This document shows, one piece after another, positions 1 to 4,815 of a stretch of DNA of 5,093 bases (position 1 is the first letter of the stretch; each line of letters begins with the position of its first letter). A program made the position numbers and the translations under genes. The DNA is from an uncultured Flavobacteriales bacterium (GTDB taxonomy: Bacteria; Bacteroidota; Bacteroidia; Flavobacteriales; Crocinitomicaceae): the NCBI GenBank assembly GCA_946480815.1, contig CAMLLB010000092.1:1-5093 (forward strand), in the 5' to 3' direction. Below the pieces are notes generated by a model that searched no databases, was not told the DNA's origin, and worked only from the letters and a program-made list of their open reading frames with translations.

Positions 1-76
1 TTTGGCAAGTTTAATATTATTCTGACGCTTCGGATTTTATGTATTTACTTACTCGACCTTATCATCCAATCGATTA

Positions 77-327
77 CCTCTCTTCTATGTGTTCTAGGTT
101 CCTATGTGGTTAATTCTCCCGACTGAGCTAGCGAAGTCCCGCGATCAATCAACCCTCTATGGAAGATAAAACCTCGTGTACTTCATGTCTTCGTGGTAAA
201 CTATGTATTCTATGCGCCTTCGCTGGAGCTTGTGCCATCGCTAATCTTGCTCTGCCGAAGTGGCTTTACGAAGGCGAAGAGCTACTGTCGACATGCGATT
301 AGCGTAAGCGTTGTTCCTATGTGGTTC
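77..327. repeat. Degenerate periodic repeat islands (CTTCGTGGT / CTATGTGGTT type)
   Basis: Island A (77-111) reads as successive units ending in CTATGTGTT, CTAGGTTC and CTATGTGGTT. Island B contains three head-to-tail 8-mers, CTCGTGTA (173-180), CTTCATGT (181-188) and CTTCGTGG (189-196), followed by CTATGTATT and CTATGCG. Island C (311-327) repeats an exact 14-mer of island A, GTTCCTATGTGGTT (98-111 and 313-326). On the minus strand the units read like ACCACGAAG and ACCACATAG, a kind of short-period intergenic repeat that I recall from Bacteroidota and other phyla. That family link is from memory. The similarity between islands is directly visible, while function and origin are unknown. Confidence 0.6.
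215..304. repeat. Two interlocked perfect 8-bp inverted repeats
   Basis: CGCCTTCG at 215-222 is the reverse complement of CGAAGGCG at 269-276. CGCTAATC at 239-246 is the reverse complement of GATTAGCG at 297-304. The order along the DNA is a-b-a'-b', so the pairs interlock instead of nesting. As RNA they could form either of two alternative hairpins or a pseudoknot. Both arms are exact. No adjacent U-tract suggests termination, and no expression evidence exists in the sequence. Confidence 0.45.
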
Positions 328-377
328 AAAAATAGATCACATCGTTTTTATCATTTGGCAGGCATTATTCGTGATAA

Positions 378-404
378 CAAAAAAGGACGCCAATTGACGT
401 CCTT
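378..404 (-). terminator. Intrinsic terminator closing the T9SS-protein / small secreted protein operon
   Basis: On the minus strand, AAGGACG (404-398) pairs perfectly with CGTCCTT (389-383) around an 8-nt loop, and the stem runs directly into a T tract (TTTTTTGTT). It lies 25 bp past the stop codon of the 116-aa gene and is oriented to stop transcription coming from it. The 3' arm and T tract are nearly the same as in the terminator at 2364-2394. Confidence 0.85.
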
Positions 405-429
405 CTGAATGATGTTATTGGTTTTATTG

Positions 430-780
430 CTATTTGATCAGTTGTTCGGTTCTCAATTCCGGTTCAACAGGAACAAATTGCCCGATGACATCCTGAATGT
501 CCTTAAGCTCTACCCAGTTTTCGTGGACCACGATCAGGTTGTTCTGTGCGTTCAAAGTACAGGAAACATAACCGTCTTTCTGCTCCATAACGGCAGCTAT
601 TTGATTGAAATCCGAATTTGTGATCGTTGTTTTGGAATGGAACGTACTTGAAACCATTTGTGAGACGTTTTTCGATTGGTTATAACGGGCTTTCTCCTGG
701 TTTAATTCAAATACGGATGTTTGAGAAAAAACACCGTTTGAGAAAAAACAGATCGCAAATAAAAAAAGTGTTTTTTTCAT
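430..780 (-). CDS. Small exported protein of unknown function (116 aa)
   Basis: I do not recognise a named family. The first 19-20 residues (MKKTLFLFAICFFSNGVFSQ) form a clear signal peptide, with a lysine pair, a hydrophobic core and a likely cut just before or after the Gln typical of Bacteroidota exports. The mature protein is about 96 aa. Residues 45-103 suggest a beta-alpha-beta-beta-alpha order: strand 45-53, helix 56-69, strands 71-78 and 81-87, helix 90-102. This resembles a ferredoxin-like/HMA-type fold but has no CxxC metal site, only one Cys (C74). The fold is an inference. I chose the ATG at 780, because an in-frame TTG at 789 would overlap the upstream gene and lengthen the peptide before its lysines. 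The start lies one base after the stop of the T9SS-secreted gene, which implies co-transcription and likely translational coupling. A terminator follows. Confidence 0.8.
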   Translation of the reverse strand: MKKTLFLFAICFFSNGVFSQTSVFELNQEKARYNQSKNVSQMVSSTFHSKTTITNSDFNQIAAVMEQKDGYVSCTLNAQNNLIVVHENWVELKDIQDVIGQFVPVEPELRTEQLIK

Positions 781-781
781 C

Positions 782-2254
782 TTAGTCAATTTTAATGATT
801 CGTTGTTTTTGTGAAGATGTATTGCTTGTAACTATCAAGGTGTAGACCCCGGCACTTAATGAAGCAATATCCCTGTAAAGATTGGTAACTCCTTCATTGA
901 CAAGAACCTGTTCTTTTAATACTGAAATTCCTTTTTGATCCGTAATTTCAATTTCCATTACCTCTTTCCGGGAGCTTTGAAGTTGAATTACCAGTTGATC
1001 TTTCATAGGATTCGGGTAGGTGCTGAATAATCCGTCCAGCTCTCCTTTTGATTGAATGGAAATGATTTTTGAGTCCGTTCTTGCTCCGTTCAAATCAACT
1101 TGTTGCAATTTGTAAAAACTTGTCCCTGAAGGAACACCCTGGTGAATGAATTGGTATTCCTGGGCTTCTGAAGTTGTTCCGACTCCCTGGATTGTACCTA
1201 TTTTCTCAAAGTGATCTGCATCACGGGAGTACATCAATTCAAAATAGTCGTTTTTGTATTCACTCTCTGTTCGCCAGGACAAGATGTTTCCCAGGCTCGT
1301 TGCATTCCCGTTGAACTCGGATAGTGCTACCGGCAGGATTCCGGTACCGGTCCACCCGGAAATGGTGAATTCACAACCGTCTCCTGAATTCCCGTCGATC
1401 ATAAGCATATAGTTGTTACCGATCGTAAGTCCTGTAGCTGTTACGGTTCCCAAAGTTGTGTTTCCGGGGTTGTAGCAGTTTGACATGGACGTAAACCCGA
1501 CGCAACATCCGGATGCATCGTAAGTAATATTATAAACATGCGCCTGGATTCCCCAACCACTGACACACCCAGTCACGGAAGCAATAGGAAATGTATGCGT
1601 TGTACTGCTTGCAGTAAACTGGTACCAGGAATTGTTTTCAATGGAACCACAAAACACAGAGTTTACGTTACCTGGTAAATCCGCAGTAAAAGTAACATCT
1701 GTTGAAGCACTGAATGTTCCGGGGCCTTGAGTGAGGATTGCCGGAGAAGGGCAATTGTCATTGGTTGCGGCACTTCCGCATGAATTTGAAGGAGCACCGG
1801 CAACGGCACAAATTGAAAATGTTCCGGTTCCTCCTGCGTAATCCCATATCCGGATATAAAGCGTACTTCCCGGTGTTAATCCACCTCTTGAGATCATCGA
1901 CATATTTCCGTTACCAGAGTCATCATCGTCACACTCTACCAGGGTCAACGAACCACAAGTTCCGGTATAGAAGGCCATACCGCTGTCTGTCATCGAGCCG
2001 CTATTTGTATTGACCATAATGGAACCGGTTGCGGGAACTACAACTGTAAACCAGACATCCTGCCCGGAGTAAGAAGCGCAACCCGGTGCAGGAACTCCCG
2101 CAGTATTGGTTGCTGCAACATTCGTTCCCGCCGTATAGGAGCAGGAAGCATTGGCGGTTAGCGACGTAGCTGAACAAGGATCGTCATTTGCAGGTTGGGC
2201 AAAACACGACATCAAGGGGGTAAGGATGAAGCATAGTAATAGCAGATTCTTCAT
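782..2254 (-). CDS. T9SS-secreted multidomain surface or extracellular protein with type A C-terminal sorting domain (490 aa)
   Basis: Residues 1-20 (MKNLLLLCFILTPLMSCFAQ) are a signal peptide. Two tandem beta-sandwich-like modules follow. The first, about 22-152, opens ANDDPC and has an acidic Asp run (CDDDD, 108-112) and a PGSTLYIRIWDY segment, as in PPC/CUB-like modules of Bacteroidota. The second, about 163-301, opens TNDNC and carries WYQFTA and NYMLMIDG. Residues 307-400 match the LPVALSEF...YFEL..SRD...FYKLQQVD pattern of the fibronectin-III-like segment common before sorting domains. Residues 409-490 are the T9SS type A sorting domain (YPNP 413-416, LSAGVYTLIV 466-475, KQRIIKI near the end), which directs the protein across the outer membrane before PorU cleavage. 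No catalytic motif is visible, so binding, adhesion or a structural role is likelier than enzymatic activity. I prefer the ATG at 2254 over an in-frame TTG at 2314, which would put 20 residues before the signal peptide. The downstream 116-aa gene is one base away. Confidence 0.9.
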   Translation of the reverse strand: MKNLLLLCFILTPLMSCFAQPANDDPCSATSLTANASCSYTAGTNVAATNTAGVPAPGCASYSGQDVWFTVVVPATGSIMVNTNSGSMTDSGMAFYTGTCGSLTLVECDDDDSGNGNMSMISRGGLTPGSTLYIRIWDYAGGTGTFSICAVAGAPSNSCGSAATNDNCPSPAILTQGPGTFSASTDVTFTADLPGNVNSVFCGSIENNSWYQFTASSTTHTFPIASVTGCVSGWGIQAHVYNITYDASGCCVGFTSMSNCYNPGNTTLGTVTATGLTIGNNYMLMIDGNSGDGCEFTISGWTGTGILPVALSEFNGNATSLGNILSWRTESEYKNDYFELMYSRDADHFEKIGTIQGVGTTSEAQEYQFIHQGVPSGTSFYKLQQVDLNGARTDSKIISIQSKGELDGLFSTYPNPMKDQLVIQLQSSRKEVMEIEITDQKGISVLKEQVLVNEGVTNLYRDIASLSAGVYTLIVTSNTSSQKQRIIKID

Positions 2255-2315
2255 ACAGTAGTAATAAATTAATGTTGAAATAATATTACTAATGATTAAT
2301 GATTTAAATCGCAAG

Positions 2316-2339
2316 ATTGAACCAATCGTTTAGTTCAAT
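2316..2339. promoter_or_regulatory. 7-bp inverted repeat upstream of the T9SS-protein gene
   Basis: ATTGAAC (2316-2322) and GTTCAAT (2333-2339) are exact inverted copies separated by 10 bp, about 60 bp upstream of the ATG at 2254. The location, between the preceding terminator and the gene start, suits an operator or a 5'-leader hairpin. I could not find a convincing TAnnTTTG box in this 107-bp spacer, so the promoter of the T9SS-protein operon is not located. The regulatory role is a guess from position and symmetry only. Confidence 0.3.
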
Positions 2340-2363
2340 GTGCAAAATGTCATTTTAAAAGAA

Positions 2364-2394
2364 CAAAAAAAGGACGGGATTTTGTCCCGCCCTT
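2364..2394 (-). terminator. Intrinsic terminator after the YceI-family gene
   Basis: On the minus strand, AAGGGCGGGA (2394-2385) pairs with TCCCGTCCTT (2379-2370) around a 5-nt loop. The 10-bp stem contains one G-U wobble. It is followed at once by a run of seven T (2371-2365, overlapping the stem base). It starts about 20 bp after the stop of the YceI gene and separates the stress-type cluster from the T9SS-protein operon. Confidence 0.9.
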
Positions 2395-2414
2395 ACTAAA
2401 CTGTTTTACTAAAT

Positions 2415-2933
2415 TTATTGTTTAATCAATTGAATTTCACCACGTAATTTTACGTCTTCTCCAACCAAAACTCCACCTGTTTCAAGAGTCGAATTCCAGG
2501 TCAAACCGAAGTCTTTGCGGTTGATGGATGATTCGAAACTGAAAGCAGCTTTTTGATTTCCCCATGGATCTTTTCCTTCTCCATGGAACTCGATATCCAA
2601 AGGAATGCGTTTCGTTATTCCGTGTAGCTGGAACTCGCCTTCGATCTTACCTGATTTCAATTCGGGAAGTTCTGCTTTGAATGTAATTTGCGGGTGATTT
2701 TCCACATCGAAGAAATCTCCGCTCTTCAAGTGTCCGTCACGTTGTTCGTTACGTGTATTTACCGAAGCCGTATCGATTTTAGCATCAATAACTACGTTTT
2801 TGAATCCGTCTTCTGCTTCAACAGTTGCATCAACTGTGTCGAAAGTTCCGGTTACTTTTGTAAACATCATGTGTTTTACGCTAAATCCTACTTCACTGTG
2901 AGAAGGGTCAATTGTCCATTTTGTTGTACTCAT
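2415..2933 (-). CDS. YceI-family lipid-binding-like protein, cytoplasmic form (172 aa)
   Basis: This is a full-length YceI-domain protein. The family forms a lipocalin-like beta barrel whose studied members bind isoprenoid or amphiphilic ligands. Visible hallmarks are the opening WTIDPSHSEVGFSVKHMM (6-23), the central TRNEQRDGHLKSGDFFD segment (60-76), the NHPQITFK strand (79-86), the HGITKRIPLDIEFHG hairpin (104-118) and FGLTWN (142-147) before the last strands. Periplasmic homologues such as E. coli YceI carry a signal peptide, but here the domain starts at residue 4, so the protein is predicted to stay in the cytoplasm. The ATG at 2933 is preceded by an A-rich stretch without a Shine-Dalgarno motif. 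It lies 117 bp downstream of the nitroreductase gene, so it is either the last gene of that operon or has its own unrecognised promoter. A strong terminator follows. The family call is secure, but the ligand is unknown. Confidence 0.93.
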   Translation of the reverse strand: MSTTKWTIDPSHSEVGFSVKHMMFTKVTGTFDTVDATVEAEDGFKNVVIDAKIDTASVNTRNEQRDGHLKSGDFFDVENHPQITFKAELPELKSGKIEGEFQLHGITKRIPLDIEFHGEGKDPWGNQKAAFSFESSINRKDFGLTWNSTLETGGVLVGEDVKLRGEIQLIKQ

Positions 2934-3002
2934 TTTGATTGAATTTTAAATTGTTTATTTTTTGTTGTCTGAATGTACTTGTGTTTCTATTCCCTCGTGC
3001 TA

Positions 3003-3048
3003 AGACTGTTGTGCAGTCTGCACTCGGTCTTCATCTGCCATGGCAGAT
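3003..3048. repeat. Cluster of palindromes between the nitroreductase and YceI genes
   Basis: ATCTGCCATGGCAGAT (3033-3048) is a perfect 16-bp palindrome starting 2 bp after the nitroreductase stop codon. Next to it, GTGCAGTCTGCAC (3011-3023) is a perfect dyad with 6-bp arms, and AGACTG/CAGTCT (3003-3008 with 3014-3019) is a competing hairpin over the same bases. No T tract follows on the minus strand, so this is not a standard terminator. Possible roles are an mRNA-processing or stabilising structure between two operon genes, a regulator site for YceI, or a repetitive extragenic palindrome. The sequence alone cannot decide. Confidence 0.55.
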
Positions 3049-3050
3049 TC

Positions 3051-3668
3051 TTATTTAACTGTTACTAATTGTTCCAAAGTCTTGCGGACTTTTTTGTGAT
3101 GTTGTGTGTGATCTTCATCCGAACGGTATCCGAAGGTTAAGACCAGGACTGCGTGATCATCGGTTAAACCCAGGATTTCGTCGTATTTCTCTTTTTGAAA
3201 ACCTTCCATTGGTGTACTGTCAATTCCTAAATGCGCAGCCATTACCAATCCGAATCCCAATCCGATATACGCTTGTTTGGTATTCCATGCGATGAGTTCC
3301 GCCGAGCTCAGATTGGATAATGTCCCAATAATGTTCTTTTGGAAACGGTTCAGTTTTTCGCGTTCCACATCACGTACTTCAACAATGCGCTGCATGTATG
3401 AATCGATGTGCTGATCCGCTACATTCCGGTTCACGGTGAATACTACCACATCTGAAGCATCAGTCAAAGGAGATTGGTCAAAAGATGCCGCCCTTAACTG
3501 TACACGCAATTCCGGGGATTTGACGTGGATTAATTTAAAGGGCTGCAAACCGTAGGAAGTAGGAGCGCTGTTGATCGCTTCCAATAGTTCCTGCATATCC
3601 TCATCGCTGATTTTCTTCGTCGGATCGTATTTCTGTGTGGCGTAACGCCATGCTAACGCATTTTTCAT
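3051..3668 (-). CDS. NfsB-like NAD(P)H-dependent nitroreductase, FMN flavoprotein (205 aa)
   Basis: Members of this family are homodimeric FMN enzymes that reduce nitroaromatics, quinones and related electrophiles with NAD(P)H in the cytoplasm. The sequence aligns by eye with E. coli NfsB (217 aa) along its length: WRYATQKYD at 7-15 is the N-terminal FMN-phosphate loop, SAPTSYGLQPFKLI at 34-47 the second flavin segment, DASDVVVF at 70-77 a core strand, and KQAYIGLGFGLVMAAHLGIDSTPMEGF at 131-157 the conserved helix and flavin-ring segment. FGY at 179-181 and KVR at 193-195 match the C-terminal phosphate-contact region (K205/R207 in NfsB). The position of NfsB Lys14 is Gln12 here. The ATG at 3668 is 10 bp after the pirin stop, pointing to a pirin-nitroreductase operon. 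The physiological substrate is unknown, and quinones or electrophiles fit the pirin neighbour. Confidence 0.92.
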   Translation of the reverse strand: MKNALAWRYATQKYDPTKKISDEDMQELLEAINSAPTSYGLQPFKLIHVKSPELRVQLRAASFDQSPLTDASDVVVFTVNRNVADQHIDSYMQRIVEVRDVEREKLNRFQKNIIGTLSNLSSAELIAWNTKQAYIGLGFGLVMAAHLGIDSTPMEGFQKEKYDEILGLTDDHAVLVLTFGYRSDEDHTQHHKKVRKTLEQLVTVK

Positions 3669-3678
3669 TGCTCGTTTG

Positions 3679-4398
3679 TTACATTTTCACTTCCATCGGG
3701 ACCTCCATCAACAATACAGTGGAACCTTTGGTTATATGCAAAGTTACGGAGGAAGTGTCTACAATTCCTAATGCATCACGACGATTTAATTGTTGCCCTT
3801 CTATCACCGAGCTTCCTTCAACCTGCATCACATATACTCCGTTTTCCGGATTTTTCAATTCGTATGTGAGTGTTTTGTCTTCGGTGAATTTCCCCATGTG
3901 GAACCAGGCGTCCTGGTGGATCCAAACTCCCGCATCGTCTTTGTTCGGTGAAAGGATCTGTACAAACTCGTTCAAATGTTCGTCCACAGCGATCTTTTGC
4001 TGATCGTAACGCGGTTCTACATTGCGTTTGTTCGGGAACAGCCAGATCTGGAATAACTTCAGGTCTTTGTCCTCATTCGGGTTAAATTCCGAGTGTTGTA
4101 CTCCGGTCCCTGCGCTCATTACCTGGATTTCTCCGGCGGTGATGGTTGCGCTGTTACCCATCGAGTCTTTATGTGCGATCGCACCTTCCAACGGGATCGT
4201 GATGATCTCCATGTTATCGTGCGGGTGAGTTCCAAATCCCATTCCCGGTGAAACGGTATCGTCGTTCAATACACGTAACGTACCGAAGTGAACTCTTTCC
4301 GGGTTGTACCAGGAAGCGAAGCTGAAGGAATGTTTTGCATTCAACCAACCGTGGTTGGCATGGCCTCTTGAGTTTTCTGAGTGGAAGATTGTTTTCAT
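3679..4398 (-). CDS. Pirin-family bicupin protein, YhhW-like (239 aa)
   Basis: The protein matches the bacterial pirin/YhhW group (E. coli YhhW, 231 aa, has quercetin 2,3-dioxygenase activity in vitro). Key stretches are RGHANHGWLNAKHSFSFA (11-28), GFGTHPHDNMEI (54-65) and SAGTGVQHSEFNP (95-107). The four metal ligands of the N-terminal cupin are present as H58, H60, H102 and E104, so the metal site should be functional. The C-terminal cupin (about 145-239) lacks an equivalent set, as is normal. No signal peptide is seen, so it is cytoplasmic. The ATG at 4398 is supported by an AGGA ribosome-binding motif 7 bp upstream and by a Bacteroidota promoter at 4431-4438. It is the first gene of an operon with the nitroreductase 10 bp downstream. 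Pirins have been tied to flavonoid or quinone oxidation and redox sensing. Which applies here is not known. Confidence 0.94.
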   Translation of the reverse strand: MKTIFHSENSRGHANHGWLNAKHSFSFASWYNPERVHFGTLRVLNDDTVSPGMGFGTHPHDNMEIITIPLEGAIAHKDSMGNSATITAGEIQVMSAGTGVQHSEFNPNEDKDLKLFQIWLFPNKRNVEPRYDQQKIAVDEHLNEFVQILSPNKDDAGVWIHQDAWFHMGKFTEDKTLTYELKNPENGVYVMQVEGSSVIEGQQLNRRDALGIVDTSSVTLHITKGSTVLLMEVPMEVKM

Positions 4399-4402
4399 AT
4401 TG

Positions 4403-4414
4403 TTTTCCTTTCTT
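4403..4414 (-). promoter_or_regulatory. Shine-Dalgarno-like ribosome binding site of the pirin gene
   Basis: The minus strand reads AAGAAAGGAAAA, with AGGA at 4409-4406, 7 bp before the ATG at 4398. A clear purine-rich site is unusual among the starts in this window, which are otherwise A-rich without a GGA core. It fixes the pirin start. Confidence 0.6.
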
Positions 4415-4430
4415 GGATTGTTTGATGAAG

Positions 4431-4438
4431 CAAAGGTA
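4431..4438 (-). promoter_or_regulatory. Bacteroidota -7 promoter box for the pirin-nitroreductase operon
   Basis: The minus strand reads TACCTTTG, an exact match to the TAnnTTTG consensus of Bacteroidota primary sigma factors, in the context TTGTTGTACCTTTGC. It lies 32 bp upstream of the pirin ATG, so a 5' leader of roughly 25 nt is expected. The usual TTG at about -33 is replaced by TGG, at the centre of a 12-bp palindrome (4457-4468). Confidence 0.7.
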
Positions 4439-4456
4439 CAACAACTTTTGAAATAA

Positions 4457-4468
4457 TTACCATGGTAA
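4457..4468. promoter_or_regulatory. 12-bp palindrome TTACCATGGTAA, candidate operator of the pirin operon
   Basis: The perfect palindrome lies 19-30 bp upstream of the TACCTTTG box, so it covers the place where the -33 element should be. A dimeric regulator bound there would block sigma factor access. MarR/HxlR-type repressors commonly control nitroreductase and pirin genes, but no regulator gene is in the window and the link is inferred from position. Confidence 0.5.
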
Positions 4469-4526
4469 ATATTATTTTTTGATTTTTTAAGAATCTCTTA
4501 ATAGTAAATCTTTATTTCGGCCTTTG

Positions 4527-4682
4527 TTATTTTGACATAAGATCCCGAAAGGAATGAAGAAACGTTGATTTAACCAGACCGGAATTATGAAGAAGTAATC
4601 GGGATTCGAAGTTTTCTGTTTGACCAATGTAATACTTATCAAACTTCCCGGAATAGTTGATATAAACGTAATAGTGATTCAT
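4527..4682 (-). pseudogene. 3'-truncated copy of the GIY-YIG nuclease gene
   Basis: From the ATG at 4682 the first 39 codons are base-for-base identical to the gene at 4816-5067, giving YVYI, YYIGQT, R28 and the HNSGLVKS segment. Codon 40 is still Thr (ACG instead of ACA). After that the frame leaves homology and adds FLHSFRDLMSK before a TAA at 4527-4529, for a total of 51 aa. The lost C-terminal half holds the conserved STSPYIPW end and the EA..LEKKLK segment with the expected catalytic Glu, so the product cannot be a complete nuclease domain. It is most simply a decayed partial duplicate, although the start and upstream 26 bp are intact and a short peptide could still be made. Confidence 0.75.
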
Positions 4683-4708
4683 AAATAGTGATTCCCTAAA
4701 AAGACAAA
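4564..4708. repeat. 145-bp perfect direct repeat, copy 1
   Basis: All 145 bases match 4949-5093 with an offset of 385 bp. The left boundary is sharp, with the preceding bases AAC against CTT. The copy contains the 5' 119 bases of the GIY-YIG coding sequence plus its 26-bp upstream flank, up to the A-rich foot of the terminator hairpin. Perfect identity implies a recent duplication, gene conversion or an assembly effect. Confidence 0.95.
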
Positions 4709-4737
4709 GCCCTCAAGACATTGATACATCTTGAGGG
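4697..4737 (-). terminator. Intrinsic terminator downstream of the intact GIY-YIG gene (possibly bidirectional)
   Basis: CCCTCAAGA (4710-4718) pairs perfectly with TCTTGAGGG (4729-4737) around a 10-nt loop. A G-U pair and two A-T pairs can extend the stem. On the minus strand it is followed by CTTTGTCTTTTT, a good though interrupted T tract. On the plus strand only TTT follows, so termination in that direction would be weaker. Its T tract is the end of direct-repeat copy 1. The same T tract also ends the window at 5093, hinting that another such hairpin may follow outside. Confidence 0.75.
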
Positions 4738-4752
4738 TTTCTAAGCTTACAG

Positions 4753-4809
4753 TTCAGACGATGCCGACTGAAAGGTCTGCATGTCTGAATCCCGACCGTA
4801 GCGTCGGGA
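4753..4809. repeat. Two adjacent REP-like hairpins after the GIY-YIG gene
   Basis: Hairpin 1 has TTCAGAC (4753-4759) pairing with GTCTGAA (4783-4789), continued past a bulged G by ATGC (4761-4764) with GCAT (4779-4782) and possibly GAC/GTC inside. Hairpin 2 follows at once: TCCCGAC (4790-4796) pairs with GTCGGGA (4803-4809) around CGTAGC. It begins 6 bp after the GIY-YIG stop codon. Neither has a T tract, so both look more like repetitive extragenic palindromes or mRNA 3'-end structures than terminators. Confidence 0.55.
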
Positions 4810-4815
4810 CCATAT

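Larger units (their letters stand above)
1..377. other. Intergenic stretch without a credible gene, made of degenerate repeat islands
   Basis: No reading frame here has a recognisable domain, signal peptide or plausible protein composition. The only long one, on the plus strand from 193, starts at GTG and runs through the terminator of the minus-strand gene at 430-780, so I do not call it. The sequence contains three islands of a short periodic motif (77-111, 173-216, 311-327) and two interlocked inverted repeats (215-304), described separately. The D-arm-like string at 116-130 (minus strand TAGCTCAGTCGGGAG) has no matching acceptor, anticodon or T arms, so no tRNA is called. The stretch is best read as the spacer downstream of a minus-strand operon, built from decayed repeats. 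Confidence 0.6.

Noticed and set aside
112..140. tRNA-like D-arm string on the minus strand (TAGCTCAGTCGGGAG)
   Set aside because: The expected acceptor partner of ACTTCGC and the anticodon and T-arm stems are missing downstream, so no tRNA can be folded.
193..408. 71-aa plus-strand reading frame
   Set aside because: It starts at GTG, runs through repeat islands and across the intrinsic terminator of the opposite operon, has no recognisable domain, and its composition is not convincing.
409..651. 80-aa plus-strand reading frame
   Set aside because: It lies antisense within the 116-aa exported protein gene, which has a clear signal peptide, coupling to its neighbour and a terminator.
1738..2013. 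91-aa plus-strand reading frame rich in Arg, His and Ser
   Set aside because: It is an antisense shadow of the T9SS-secreted protein and has no domain of its own.
2255..2314. TTG start giving a 510-aa T9SS protein
   Set aside because: It would place 20 residues ahead of a complete signal peptide. The ATG at 2254 begins directly with a normal signal sequence.
2688..2942. 84-aa plus-strand reading frame
   Set aside because: It is antisense to the secure YceI gene and shows no protein-like features.
3104..4228. Plus-strand frames at 3104-3295, 3635-4003 and 4022-4228
   Set aside because: All are antisense to the nitroreductase and pirin genes, whose conserved motifs fix the coding strand.
4214..4444. 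76-aa minus-strand frame overlapping the pirin start
   Set aside because: It is a shifted frame of the pirin gene that also reads through its promoter box and ribosome binding site.
4487..4501. Inverted repeat TTAAGA-ATC-TCTTAA as a terminator
   Set aside because: It is AT-only apart from one G-C pair per arm, has a 3-nt loop and no T tract after it on either strand. It is likely a composition effect.
4515..4550. TTTCGG / CCGAAA inverted pair behind the truncated GIY-YIG copy
   Set aside because: The 6-bp arms are separated by 24 nt with no T tract, too weak to call a terminator.
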